Counted from the stretch's first letter, positions 1-9,438 are shown. The stretch: 64,000 nucleotides of DNA from Gracilaria gracilis (GCA_030374805.1 JARGSG010000025.1:372001-436000), one strand, 5' to 3'. The notes: generated by a model not told the origin, from the sequence alone. Made by a program: numbers and translations.

Positions 1-11
1 TTTGCACCACC

Positions 12-902
12 ATGCCAGACCCAGCATTACGGGCTTTGCAGACCATGATTCTTCGAATATGTCAATCTAGCCCTGATGGTTTAACAGACGCCGAAATAGT
101 CCAGCATCTAGATAAGAATGTCAAGCCTAAACATCGTCTCGACACATACAACGAGTTGCTTCGGAACGGAAGGTTGAAGCTTTTAAAGAAGTCCGTAGGT
201 GAAGGGGCGCAGAAGAAGGATGTCGTCGTCTACCAATGGGTGAGCCTCAAAGATGCTGAGAAATTCCGCGGACTTGATGCTGCGGAGAGAATGGTATACG
301 ATATGATAGAGCGCTCTGGTCAAAATGGAGTTACAAAGCGAGATATGAAGTTCAGGACAAACATTCAGAACCCTTCTGAATTAAAACAAATAGTAGAACG
401 ACTGATTGCACGGGGACTTGTAAAGGAGATCAAATCTGTTCAGGGTACAAACAAAAAGGTATACATTGCATCTGATGTGGAACCCTCAACAGCTCACACC
501 GGTGGTCCTTGGTACAATGACGAGCAGGAGTTCGACACAGTTTTCATCGATACTATTTATGCTCAGGTTCTTGGATACATGTTTTCGATGGAGTATGTCT
601 CAGTTGACAGCGTCACGGAATATGTAGCAGATTTGAATATATCAAATGAAGCCCTTTCAAAGAGTGATATACAACAGTTGATGATGACTATGCTGTATGA
701 TTCCGTTATCGAAGAGTGTAGTGGAAGAAATGATGGGGGAGAATACTTCAGAATAGTTACAAACACACCTGCTGTGAACCACCTCTCGTCTATCCCTTGC
801 GGTTCATGTCCAGTCTTTCACGATTGCAGCCCTGACGGTGTTATTTCTCCAAAGACATGTGTATATATGAAAGAGTGGCTTCAACAGGCAGCTGACTGGT
901 GA
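12..902 (+). CDS. RPC6: RNA polymerase III subunit RPC6 (RPC34/RPC39)
   Basis: This 296-aa protein is a subunit of the RPC3-RPC6-RPC7 subcomplex of RNA polymerase III, which contacts TFIIIB and helps open tRNA and 5S promoters in the nucleus. Tandem winged-helix segments fill roughly residues 1-155. The C-terminus carries Cys263, Cys266, Cys272 and Cys283; their spacing (3, 6, 11) matches the iron-sulfur cluster ligands of human RPC6, followed by the family ending around VYMKEWL. Length is close to the family norm of about 310. The start is the first ATG, in an ACCACCATG context 11 bp from the window edge, so a further 5' exon cannot be excluded. No intron is seen. It converges on the PrmA-type gene 523 bp away. 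Confidence 0.95.
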   Translation: MPDPALRALQTMILRICQSSPDGLTDAEIVQHLDKNVKPKHRLDTYNELLRNGRLKLLKKSVGEGAQKKDVVVYQWVSLKDAEKFRGLDAAERMVYDMIERSGQNGVTKRDMKFRTNIQNPSELKQIVERLIARGLVKEIKSVQGTNKKVYIASDVEPSTAHTGGPWYNDEQEFDTVFIDTIYAQVLGYMFSMEYVSVDSVTEYVADLNISNEALSKSDIQQLMMTMLYDSVIEECSGRNDGGEYFRIVTNTPAVNHLSSIPCGSCPVFHDCSPDGVISPKTCVYMKEWLQQAADW

Positions 903-1425
903 ACGAGATTTACATGAACACGGTTACAAGTGACTAATCTTGACGCACTGAAAACTTGTGTGAAAGTGCGTGCGTCCATGACCATGCGCGAACCATAACC
1001 AGCCCGATCTTTCGTTGTCAAACTGATATTCCGTTTGTGTTGTCGGCCGTACATGTAGTGCTTCTTGGTCGCGAAATTTGATTTCGAGGCTCTGGCAGGC
1101 GACATTTCGCTTGCCAAATTGGGTATGATGTGCTTTTGCTGCGCCTATTCTACCTTCGATATAGTCCAGTATGGAGTTCGCTCTCTGAAATCTTAGGAAT
1201 CGAAGGCACATCGAATTCCAGGAAGTTGGACTGGATATTCAGTCAGGATCTGGGATATTTAGTTTACTTGCTATGTAGATTGACCTTCTTCTCATCTTCC
1301 AGGATCGAGATTCCACCTCCAAAATAGGAACCGAGATCATGAAGTGAAAAAGAAAACTGAGAACCACTTAGACAAGAATGGTTCTGACTTGTTTTGGTTA
1401 ACCCTGGCCCCTCGTTTTCGCATGA
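903..1425. other. Spacer between convergent genes
   Basis: This 523-bp gap holds the 3' ends of RPC6 and the PrmA-type gene. A minus-strand ATG-started frame at 924-1211 (95 aa, His-rich near its end) has plausible codon use but matches no family I recognise and is not called. No repeat or RNA gene is seen. Confidence 0.4.
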
Positions 1426-2364
1426 CTAAGGCTTTCGTCCGATCAGCAATGCCCACTCGTTATTCACCTCTGCCTGTTGAAGCATGACTCCTTCACGCTG
1501 ATAGCTTTCCATAACGTCGACAGCTTGTGAGCACAATACACCAGCAAGGCCGATAGACGCTCCTGGCGTCATTTGATGGACCAGTTTTGCTGCAAGGTAC
1601 TTTAGTGGTTCAGCTAAAATGTTCGCGACGATAACGTCATACTTCTTATTCTGGGGTTCGTCTCGATTTTCACAGAATGTAACTTTGTCCACCACTTGAT
1701 TTCTCTCAGCGTTTGACTTTGCTGTTTGTACTGCATTCACATCGAGGTCAACTCCAACTGCTTGGACGCCTTCGCCATATAAAACGGCTGCGATCGCCAG
1801 TACGCCACTCCCAGTTCCAAAATCCAACAATGTCATGTTTGGTTTAACAGTCCTTTGAATCCAGTCCAGACATAGTTTCGTTGTGGGATGCTCACCGGTT
1901 CCAAAAGCACATCCTGGTTCTAGTTTAAGGTTTATGAAAGAGGGATCCAGGTCATGCCATGGGAACGAGATGCGAATTCTCCCAACAATTATCGGGACAA
2001 ACGACTCACGCACTTGTCGGATCCAGGTTTCTGGATCTTTCTCATCGAAGAGATCGCTCTCTAAGGAAAATGTGGGGGATTCGGTCAGGCCAAATTCCGT
2101 AGCGATGAACATAATGAGTTGTTCTACGTCGCACTGGGCTGGGTAAAGGGCAGAGATTGTGGCGTTCTGCCAGAGCGGTGGAGGTGCTTTTGTAGCCAAT
2201 GTCCCAGATATGGGAGGTTCATCAAAAATGGGAGTTTCATCTTCAGTTCCACGACAGCCGTCCTCCACTGAGACTGACAAGGCGCCTAATTCAAAGAGCA
2301 GATCAGATATGAAGTTAGCATCTGACGAAGACTGGATAGATACTTGAATGCGATGCAGAGGCAT
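1426..2364 (-). CDS. prmA: PrmA-type ribosomal protein L11 methyltransferase
   Basis: This 312-aa class I SAM-dependent methyltransferase is of the PrmA family, which trimethylates ribosomal protein L11 at lysines and the N-terminus. The N-terminal ferredoxin-like substrate domain (about 1-110) is followed by the family signature GCAFGTGEHPTTKLCL at 151-166, the SAM-binding glycine loop DFGTGSGVLAIAA at 181-193 and VANILAEPL near 247, the NPPF-like catalytic motif of PrmA. The start is the ATG at 2364, which follows an in-frame TAA. It gives a protein starting directly at the substrate domain with no evident transit peptide, so the compartment (cytosol, mitochondrion or plastid) is unclear. 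An upstream exon encoding a transit peptide is possible but not demonstrable. The family is common in bacteria and organelle-bearing eukaryotes. Confidence 0.88.
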   Translation of the reverse strand: MPLHRIQVSIQSSSDANFISDLLFELGALSVSVEDGCRGTEDETPIFDEPPISGTLATKAPPPLWQNATISALYPAQCDVEQLIMFIATEFGLTESPTFSLESDLFDEKDPETWIRQVRESFVPIIVGRIRISFPWHDLDPSFINLKLEPGCAFGTGEHPTTKLCLDWIQRTVKPNMTLLDFGTGSGVLAIAAVLYGEGVQAVGVDLDVNAVQTAKSNAERNQVVDKVTFCENRDEPQNKKYDVIVANILAEPLKYLAAKLVHQMTPGASIGLAGVLCSQAVDVMESYQREGVMLQQAEVNNEWALLIGRKP

Positions 2365-3321
2365 ATGGATTATTACCTCGCTTGCGAAATGCTAGTTTTG
2401 GATGCTCCGCAGTTCTGGATAAGTGAAAGCTTGTATCTTCAGCTACTGAGGGGACTTCGTTGTGGCCACTTCGACAAAGACGCCGTAGAACATGAACAGG
2501 AGTGGAATGTCGACAGGGTAAGTGGTGAGAAGATATCTCACTGGCAAGTGACAGATTAGTAAGATAGAAATTTACAATAGCTGTGTACGTAGGTGAAAAC
2601 CTGCACATCAGCAAAGGAAGACAGGCTTCGGAATGGTTATTCTGTCTGTGATTGTGCGACATATCTACAAATCTCGCTTTATCTTGCACACCGCACGGGC
2701 TAGAATTGATCTTGCCCGGTCAAAGACCCAGTTCTGTGTTTTCTTCTTTCCTTTCTTTTTCTTGCGAGCCCGGATCTGTATTACCCATGCACTCGTTCAC
2801 AAATTTGGTCCTACTGTACAATGTTCAGTCGCGACTACCACAAAGCTTGTTGAACAAACTCGAGTGAGCTAGCGTTATTACAACGTAACTCCAGTTCTTC
2901 TTCTCCTTTATTTTGGGACACGTACGCCCATTTTCTCGTCTCGCGCGGGGTTTGCTAAGGACCCCGACCGGTTCTTATCATAGAAGCGTTCTCTCGCTAG
3001 GTCAGCCAGCACTCTTCAGGACACGTTCTGATTAACTGCTCCCCACAAAGTACTTTCCGATCTCGGAGAGGAGGAACACATGTTCGCTCCGACAGCGTCC
3101 CTTTGGGACACCTGAAGACGTAATACTCTATGTCATTTAGAAGCTCCGTATACACCGCCGTTTCCGCCTCTCGTTAAGTCACTAATCTGCTGAAGTTATG
3201 GCTCAAACCCGTCACAGGAATCCAACTCGATTGCGCTCCGGCTGGGTAGGCCCTGAGGTTACGATTAGTCGATATAAGAAAAAGCTTGGCGACCACATGA
3301 ACTCTAGTCGTATTGGTATAA
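2365..3321. other. Divergent promoter region
   Basis: This 957-bp spacer lies between the PrmA-type gene (minus) and the coiled-coil gene at 3322 (plus). It holds small inverted repeats: GTGAGA/TCTCAC with a 5-nt spacer at 2525-2541, AGTCGCGACT at 2827-2836 and TTGTT-G-AACAA at 2847-2857. No convincing coding frame is seen. Confidence 0.4.
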
Positions 3322-3945
3322 ATGAGAACTAGAGGCCGAACGTACCCATCCCCGCAACGAATCCCTTCATCCTCCAAGCCACTTTCACCTTTTGCAATGC
3401 CGCCAAGCATGCCCACTTCTTCTGCGCAGAATCCAAGCGCCCGCCTTGCCCAGAGGATTGAGGGAATGACGCCACGATCGCGCTCCCACTTCGAATGCTT
3501 GGTTGACGAGGTCGACAAGCCCATTACGGTGAGGGATATGAAAAAATGTGTTCAAGACATTCGTTCGGATATGCATCGTGAAATAGAAGAAGTTCGGGCT
3601 TCTCTGGCAGGCCAACTTGAAGAATATCTGATCTCGTTACGCAAAGTAGAAGAGAAATCGATTTCACTCACTGCACCTCTGGATCGCACACAGGACGATA
3701 TTTCGAAAATAGTGAAGGGCATCATGAAACTCAATGAAGACTTTTTGAAACATCAACGCTTCGTAAACAACCGTTTCGCGGTCTTGAACCGCGTCATAGA
3801 TTATTCCTCGTATGGTCGTGGAAACTCTCGGAAGCGCCCCAGAATGGATCTCAGCAGTGAGTCCTTTACTTCAAGTCGCGAAACGGATTTGCCGTGCCCT
3901 CTTTGCACTTCAACAAAATGTTGCCGTTTTCATCCAAGGGTGTAG
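3322..3945 (+). CDS. Hypothetical coiled-coil protein, probably nuclear
   Basis: I do not recognise this 207-aa protein. The N-terminal 45 residues are Pro/Ser-rich and look disordered. Residues about 68-165 are strongly helical and heptad-like, with alternating acidic, basic and hydrophobic positions. A basic patch SRKRPRM (169-175) could be a nuclear localisation signal. The last 17 residues hold Cys192, Cys195, Cys200, Cys201 and His204 in a CPLC-x4-CC-x2-H arrangement that could bind a metal but fits no standard finger. The ATG at 3322 has an in-frame alternative at residue 26. It reads as one exon. The layout suggests an oligomeric nuclear adaptor, but that is inference. Confidence 0.6.
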   Translation: MRTRGRTYPSPQRIPSSSKPLSPFAMPPSMPTSSAQNPSARLAQRIEGMTPRSRSHFECLVDEVDKPITVRDMKKCVQDIRSDMHREIEEVRASLAGQLEEYLISLRKVEEKSISLTAPLDRTQDDISKIVKGIMKLNEDFLKHQRFVNNRFAVLNRVIDYSSYGRGNSRKRPRMDLSSESFTSSRETDLPCPLCTSTKCCRFHPRV

Positions 3946-4619
3946 CTTCTAGCGCCTGCCAGCTTGTGAACTACTGAAGGAGAGCGGCGGGTCTGAATAA
4001 GATCGCGTCTATGTACAGGAACCCCAAAACATTGTGAGGGCTTTATAGTAATATCTTGGCCTTCTGTTTGGTTGCGATGAATAAATGTGGTTAACGTGAG
4101 CGATGTCCATGTCCAATTATTTGCACGAGCAACAGCTCTGCATGAAATAAATCACAGGATGCAAGAAAATGACGTGCAAGCTACGCGTGGGAAGTGTACA
4201 CAAGAACAATGACCATCAGCGCTTCCAAGCGGTTGAATGTTAGTAAAGTGAGCGCAACGTTGTAGATGGTGGTGTTGCTCGCCGTGGCGGGTTGATAAAT
4301 GGCATCCGGATTGCCGAAGCGTAAGAAGTCCGCGCTCAAGGCGGTGTACGCCGTGGAGGATCACACGAGCTTGATCAATAGCAGCACGACGACGGCGTGC
4401 TCTACAGATGGGGGGGATGGAGGATAGGTAGAAGGGGAGGGGGGGAAGGGAAGGGTGGAGAGGGGAGGAGAGGTGGCGCGTTGGGCAGCCCAACCCTGCT
4501 AAACTTGCCCAACGTGGGTGGGGGAGGGTTAGGAAAAGAGAGATGGGCGCCACAAGGTGGGGTGCTGATCGTCGGCCGTTGGAGCCGTTACGTGTCACTA
4601 AGGCACCTGCACGCCATCC
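3946..4619. other. G-rich spacer with short ORF
   Basis: This stretch contains a purine-rich G-run block (about 4409-4480 and 4518-4530) able to form G-quadruplexes. The palindrome GTTGGG-CAG-CCCAAC lies at 4480-4494, with a third copy of the half-site at about 4509-4516. A 42-codon plus-strand frame starts at ATG 4299 (MASGLPKRKKSALKAV...) and ends in the G-rich block. It could be a small gene or an exon but is unsupported by any recognised family. Confidence 0.35.
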
Positions 4620-4641
4620 ACGTGCCTTCAACTTGAACTTC

Positions 4642-4656
4642 AGCCTTCAGAAGGCT
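4642..4656. repeat. 3-nt-spaced palindrome AGCCTT-CAG-AAGGCT
   Basis: Perfect 6-bp arms around CAG. It sits beside TTCAA-C-TTGAA at about 4628-4638. Confidence 0.7.
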
Positions 4657-4835
4657 TCAAGGAACTGACCGTGAGTCTGGACCTGCCCGACAACATCTTT
4701 TTCAAGTGAAATATTAGTGGCCCGTTTCCGTGCAGGTACACTTGGGCCTTTTTACTACTTACGCAAAGAACTGCAACGGTGATCTACAAGCTGAGAGACA
4801 GCGTGGTCGAGCTCAACGACATCGCGGTGTTCTTT

Positions 4836-5439
4836 CTACGCGAAGTCGCACTCCCGCATGACGGCGTATCGTTCGGCGAAGAGGGCCATCATCTTCCTCC
4901 TTGCAGCATTAATTTCCGTCATGAACCCGTCAATGACGGCCTGTTGGTCTTGGAAATCACGCTTGAGCTTCAGCAGCTCTTGCTTGTATCTACACTTATT
5001 TACTGGCAAGGGTGACAGGGTCCATCCCTGGCAGTTTTTCCCCAACCCACAGTTCTGCTATCAGCATTGGCGAGTTGTGTCTCTACGAGCTCGATTGCTT
5101 TCTCCTCCGCAAGCGATTGACAAATGGTTCCAAACTTTTCTACCTTTTACACATCTACAATGTAGATGTGTAAAAGGTAGAAAAGTTGTAGATTCTACAT
5201 GATACCAGAGAAAGTACTTCGGCGAAGTTATCACTGTTTCAGTGATACACAACGTGTATCTAGTGGACCACAGGGTAGGTATTTGTACATTAAAATGTAG
5301 CAGTTTCGGGCCAACCCGAGGGTTACGAGGGCTAACAGGGCTATCGTATAGCCTCAACCTTCGTAACATTACTGAGGATACGAATGTGATCTGCTGGGAG
5401 GCGTTTCCTTGCATCTGCAGGACATAAGTTGTGATTCAT
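4836..5439 (-). CDS. Candidate spliced coiled-coil gene, possibly decayed
   Basis: Several adjacent minus-strand segments read like one small coiled-coil protein. A first exon from ATG 5439 (MNHNLCPADARKRLP...) can be joined by a donor GTAATG at 5372 to an acceptor near 5140. A second block follows at about 5139-5028 (KFGTICQSLAEEKAIELVE...), then, after a short intron, a third from about 4995 (YKQELLKLKRDFQ..., ending MRECDFA) that stops at TAG 4838-4836. In the same frame beyond that stop, 26 further codons look coding (KEHRDVVELDHAVSQLVDH) up to a GTAAGT donor at about 4758, and a short terminal exon could lie near 4690-4640. The TAG could be a CAG-to-TAG nonsense change. Intron borders are tentative and the family is unknown. 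A large palindrome overlaps the second exon. Confidence 0.35.
5133..5187. repeat. 55-bp perfect palindrome (27-bp arms, 1-nt centre)
   Basis: The left arm at 5133-5159 and the right arm at 5161-5187 are exact reverse complements around a single A at 5160. The left arm covers the presumed acceptor and start of the second exon of the minus-strand coiled-coil gene, so the right arm may be an inverted copy of that exon edge, as produced by a template-switch event. Transcribed, it would form a 27-bp hairpin. Confidence 0.9.
5187..5353. repeat. Run of short perfect inverted repeats
   Basis: In order: TGTAGA-T-TCTACA (5187-5199); ACTTC-GGC-GAAGT (5216-5228); ATCACTG-TTT-CAGTGAT (5230-5246); GATACAC-AAC-GTGTATC (5244-5260), overlapping the previous one; GTGG-A-CCAC (5263-5271); TACATT-AA-AATGTA (5286-5299); TCGGG-CCAA-CCCGA (about 5307-5320); GGCTAT-CGT-ATAGCC (5339-5353). 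The run lies 130-300 bp upstream of the MFS gene and inside the proposed first intron of the opposite-strand gene. Confidence 0.8.
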
Positions 5440-5484
5440 TTATGAGCAAACACCAACAAAGGTAAAGTGACAGCCACCACCGTC

Positions 5485-6801
5485 ATGGCTCAGCCGCTGA
5501 GCACCAAGTGGAACTATGAAGCCATACCCCAAAATGCCGAACCCTCATCTTCAAAGGATTCATATAAGAAAGGAATATTGCTTTTCACTACGTCTCTCAT
5601 CACCATAGGATCTCATTACAACAAACATTCCCTCTCTTCCTTGGGTCCAGCTATCATTGAAGCCCTGAGTTTGCACCGCACAAAGTATGGACTTCTTTTC
5701 TCTTCTCAAGCAATTCCTGGAATTGTTTTGCCAGTTGTTTCTGGTGTGGCTTTGAGTTGCTTTCCGTATGCGCCATCGGCCATCATCCTATCATCGCTTA
5801 TTATGCTTTCCACTGTTCTCTGTGCGTTGGGTGTTGTGCATACATCATATGGACTTCTCATAGTCGGTCGGTTTTTGTTTGGCTTGTGCGATGGTGCACT
5901 TACTACTCTACAAGGGGCAATTATCGCGAGATGCTTTCGATCCCAATCTGGAATAGGCTTTGGTGTGATGCTCCTTGTCAGTAGATTGGCCTCGTTTACT
6001 GGACTGACACTTCCAGCGGTTTTGTACAATGAGTATGGTCTGCACTTCGCCATGTGGTGTTCAGTGCTGTTCTGCCTGCCACCCTTCCTTGCAACCGTGA
6101 TATATTCAAGACTCAATACACAAACAGTATCGTCGTCGGCGGCGTTATCCTGGGACCTCTTGATCTCCATGATGCAGAAGCTCACATTACCATTCTGGCT
6201 TATATCATACGACTGGTTAGCTGTCGCATGCGTAGTATTCACATTGCTACACTTCGCACCAGATGCATTCCAAGCATCATTTGGATGGAATCCTTTGCAT
6301 TCTGGTTTACTGTCGGGAGGTATGCTTTTGTACGCTGGTGTAACATCTCCAATTTTTGGAGCGTTGCAAGATAGGACTGGCCATCGCGGTTACATCTTGG
6401 CCGGTTGCTGTACATTGCTCACAATTGGTTCCGTTCTGTGCTCCGTTGCCTTAGTGAAATCAATTGGCTCCACCTCTATGCTATACCTAGGACTGATAAT
6501 CATAGCCATTGGATTTGGGGTTGCACCAGTTACGTTAATGAGTTCAGTTGCACTCTCTGTGGAGGACACAGTTGTGCCAGTTGCGCTGGGCGTGTACAAA
6601 GCAGTCGAGAACGCCGGAATGAGCGTTGTTCATGTGGGAGTTGGTGCTTTGCGAGATATCACAGGTGAATACGTTGCTTCGTTTTTCATGCTGGGCGCAA
6701 TTGCCGCAACTGGTATGATTGCTTCATGTGCTCTTTCACGATCCTCAGGCTTTGTCGAACATCATTGTGAGTTGCCGGCAGACGTAGAAGCTGCAGAATG
6801 A
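5485..6801 (+). CDS. Major facilitator superfamily transporter
   Basis: This 438-aa polytopic membrane protein has about 11-12 hydrophobic segments in two halves separated by a short loop near residue 205, the layout of an MFS carrier. The first half opens with a loop resembling the start of TM1 in MFSD1-like carriers (SHYNKHSLSSLGPAI). A conserved-looking loop GRFLFGLCDGALTT follows TM4, and FGALQDRTGHRGYI near residue 290 matches the duplicated MFS motif A (GxLaDrxGrrxxl). The nearest recognised flavour is MFSD1-like, so a lysosome- or vacuole-type transporter is possible, but the substrate is unknown. The frame opens with GTG at 5467; the first ATG is 5485. It is single-exon. Confidence 0.82.
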   Translation: MAQPLSTKWNYEAIPQNAEPSSSKDSYKKGILLFTTSLITIGSHYNKHSLSSLGPAIIEALSLHRTKYGLLFSSQAIPGIVLPVVSGVALSCFPYAPSAIILSSLIMLSTVLCALGVVHTSYGLLIVGRFLFGLCDGALTTLQGAIIARCFRSQSGIGFGVMLLVSRLASFTGLTLPAVLYNEYGLHFAMWCSVLFCLPPFLATVIYSRLNTQTVSSSAALSWDLLISMMQKLTLPFWLISYDWLAVACVVFTLLHFAPDAFQASFGWNPLHSGLLSGGMLLYAGVTSPIFGALQDRTGHRGYILAGCCTLLTIGSVLCSVALVKSIGSTSMLYLGLIIIAIGFGVAPVTLMSSVALSVEDTVVPVALGVYKAVENAGMSVVHVGVGALRDITGEYVASFFMLGAIAATGMIASCALSRSSGFVEHHCELPADVEAAE

Positions 6802-7532
6802 TTTTTCGTGTACTGCAACGAGAACCATACCTTTGAGCACGATTAATTCGCTTGTTGTGCTCTGGCGACGAGGGCCACGTCTCTGAATCTAATACTGGAG
6901 AATGCTGAGTATAGAGAGGGGTGTTTATAAAGATTGTGGAGGATTATTTCTGAAGGTGGGAAATCGAAGGTGCCGAGTCCTGAAGTTTGCAGAACTCCAA
7001 GTTTCACGGAGCATCTTGATTCTCTTTATATCTTCACGGAGCGTCATGTCGCGGGATATCTAAACGTGATTCATTTTCATTGGGCCTCGCTAAATGTCCA
7101 CATGCTCTTCTATCATTTCGGGGCCCCCATTTCATGCGAGACCGCTGAACTTGCTCGTCACATGAAATTGGAGTCATTGGTTTGGCTTCGCACCAACGAG
7201 CAATGTTACATAGGCTCTTGCGATTCCCAATTACGTCTCGGTATTCTACTTTCGTATCCAAGACAACACTCGACCATACGGGCAGCGCAGTTGGCTTCCA
7301 CCTCATCACCAAAGTGCTGTCAGCCACATAAAGGACGCAACGAAATAAGCATGCCTACCTCCTCTTCCTAATGTCTTCTTTTGGGACGTCCAAGTTTGAT
7401 TCAGCCCCATGGTGTGGCGCATCTACCTTATCGTCCATTCGTTTAGCACCTTAATCTTCCCTTAATTTCCTCGCTGACATCATCACTATACGCATTCAAA
7501 GCACCGATCAACCATTCACGGGTGTGAGCGAA
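6802..7532. other. Spacer downstream of the MFS gene
   Basis: This 731-bp stretch includes the promoter of the 82-aa gene. Open frames exist on both strands at about 6934-7371 (plus, TTG start) and 7034-7327 (minus, GTG start). Neither has an ATG in a convincing place, so none is called. A direct repeat TTCACGGAGC occurs twice between about 7002 and 7042. Confidence 0.35.
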
Positions 7533-7886
7533 ATGTCGACGTCGGAGCATGATGAAGAAGCTGCTACTCCTCTGCTACCTGTTACGACCTCAACCACAAG
7601 GATGTGAGTAAAAGACACGATGGGCCAACAAATGCTTCACACTTCGTATTTTGACAGCAATTCTGCTCTCGACCGAATGACTAACAGAATCACTTCTTCT
7701 CCCAAAAGGATACCTCAACCACTGTCGAATCGCACCATTGTCCTTTTAATTGCAATGTTGAGCCTCTTCTTCATTGCGGAGGCTGCTGTCGCCATCTACC
7801 ACACCATATCATCACCCAATTCCTATGCCCAAAGCTTCACCAGCTCTCACAGCTTTTCGGTCCTTAGGAAGAGGCCATGGATCTAA
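7533..7886 (+). CDS. Small single-pass membrane protein (spliced)
   Basis: This is a two-exon gene. Exon 1 is 7533-7603, the intron 7604-7708 (105 nt; GTGAGT donor, AAAAG acceptor, GACTAAC branch site about 27 nt upstream of the acceptor) and exon 2 is 7709-7886. The 82-aa product has an acidic, Thr/Pro-rich N-terminus (1-32), one hydrophobic helix at about 33-53 and a Ser-rich tail ending RKRPWI. There is no signal peptide before the helix, so it is probably tail-facing or type II. I do not recognise the family. The frame-preserving intron, good splice signals and Met start support a real gene over a chance frame. Confidence 0.6.
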
Positions 7887-8166
7887 TGACTGTCACCCTT
7901 TCTGTTCTGTAATAACAGCCTAATTTTCGCCATGCATCAAACGACGCTAGAATCGCGGTTCTTGTGAGCCGGTCCTCCCGTACTAGTCGTCAACAAACTC
8001 CCATCACAACTAGATCGCTGCATAGCAAAAGTCAACTCGTGGTGAGCTTCCTTCATTCAACAAAACTTTTACGAGCGTAGATAGATCGGTAAAGCCATGT
8101 TTCCAACCATTTTTCATCGTGATACGCTTATTCAGTTGTTCGATTCTTTCTTTATCCTACCCACGC

Positions 8167-9030
8167 TCATACTGATTCCTCGTCTACGGAAGGAACTGGA
8201 ACATATTCACTTCTAGCTGAATCTGCAAGTTCCATAGCCTTCGTTATGGAACTCATTCTACTCCAGAACACAAACGTGGCTATGCATCCCCCTAGTACTG
8301 TACCAGCGACAATATCGGAATAGTGATGATGGTAATCAATCGTTCTTGATACAGCAATAAGCCCCGCCGCAATCATTGGAAGGATAGACACAACCATCCT
8401 CATTAATCTGGCTGATGTATCTATCTCGCTTACTCGAAGGCGATGTGTGAGGTACAAAAACACAAAGGTGGCGGCACTGAATGATAGGGATGAATGACCG
8501 CTCGGAAATGACTTCCTCGATTCTTTGACAGCGCTTTCGTGACCCACGCAGAGATTCTCCACGTTTGGCGCATATGATTCGCAAACGCTGGAGAAATACG
8601 GGCGTGGTCTCCCCACGATGGCTTTGAAGATGGTCGTAATCAACATGGTTACAATGTTTGACTCAAAGAGTGACAATGTGAAAATTAGAAACAAAGGTCT
8701 CATATATCTTAGCGTTCGCATCTGAGTTAGAAACAATATGATAAGGGGTCCGAAGAAGTTGATCGCAACCACTGCGCCGGCGGGAACCATGTCTGGGATG
8801 TGAGGGAACTTGTAAGCCGGATCGTCCAAATTGACAGGTCGCACATATGGTGGAACGAACACATCAACATATATCAATAATGCGATAAGCAATAGCAGCA
8901 CTAGTATATCCCATTTAGCGGAGGGTGCCGGTATATTCCTCTCCGTCATGGGTTTCGCCATCTTCTTCACGGATACGGAGCTTCCCTTGCGACGCAGAGG
9001 CAGCCAAGACAAGCCAAGCCGCTGAATCAT
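8167..9030 (-). CDS. PAP2-family lipid phosphate phosphatase
   Basis: This 287-aa integral membrane phosphatase has about six helices and all three PAP2 catalytic motifs: KAIVGRPRP (136-144), PSGH (176-179) and SRTIDYHHHYSD (228-239). The histidines of motifs 2 and 3 are the nucleophile and acid/base residues in characterised family members. Such enzymes dephosphorylate phosphatidic acid, lysophosphatidate or sphingoid phosphates at the ER or plasma membrane. The chosen start is the first ATG (9030). The frame runs upstream to a GTG at 9048, and another frame with an ATG at about 9195 could supply a 5' exon, so the N-terminus is not certain. It is divergent from the 48-aa ATP6AP2-like gene. 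Confidence 0.88.
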   Translation of the reverse strand: MIQRLGLSWLPLRRKGSSVSVKKMAKPMTERNIPAPSAKWDILVLLLLIALLIYVDVFVPPYVRPVNLDDPAYKFPHIPDMVPAGAVVAINFFGPLIILFLTQMRTLRYMRPLFLIFTLSLFESNIVTMLITTIFKAIVGRPRPYFSSVCESYAPNVENLCVGHESAVKESRKSFPSGHSSLSFSAATFVFLYLTHRLRVSEIDTSARLMRMVVSILPMIAAGLIAVSRTIDYHHHYSDIVAGTVLGGCIATFVFWSRMSSITKAMELADSARSEYVPVPSVDEESV

Positions 9031-9266
9031 CTGCTGGGAAGAGAGCACTCCTCGAAGCGTATCTTGGTGCTGACGGTACCTGTAGTGTATCTATGATTCG
9101 ACTCCTGTGGCACACCGAGCATTGCTGCACTTGTTGCGACACTTCCGCAGTCGGCTAGATTCCGCCTGGCTCCTTCAACACCGACAGAAGTAGCCATCTT
9201 CGCCCCAAGCGTTCGCGAAAAGCTGTGATTGGTCGGCCAAACGCAATTCAACTGGAGAAGTGGATC

Positions 9267-9295
9267 GTACAGTAGCTGTACAGATTACTGTACAG
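9267..9295. promoter_or_regulatory. Chained CTGTACAG palindromes in a shared promoter
   Basis: GTACAG-TAG-CTGTAC (9267-9281) overlaps GTACAG-ATTA-CTGTAC (9278-9293), and the 8-bp palindrome CTGTACAG occurs at 9276-9283 and 9288-9295. The cluster lies about 145 bp upstream of the 48-aa gene and about 237 bp upstream of the PAP2 gene on the other strand. Confidence 0.5.
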
Positions 9296-9438
9296 AGTAC
9301 CACGCTTACACGTTTCTCGTCTTACATCAGGTTCGCATTCGTTTCCGTTGAAGACCCCCAAAGCCACAGTTGCGTTGCTCCCTCAACGTCACTCATTTTA
9401 CGCCCCTTCTACTTCACGCCGCCACTACCAACGCCACC

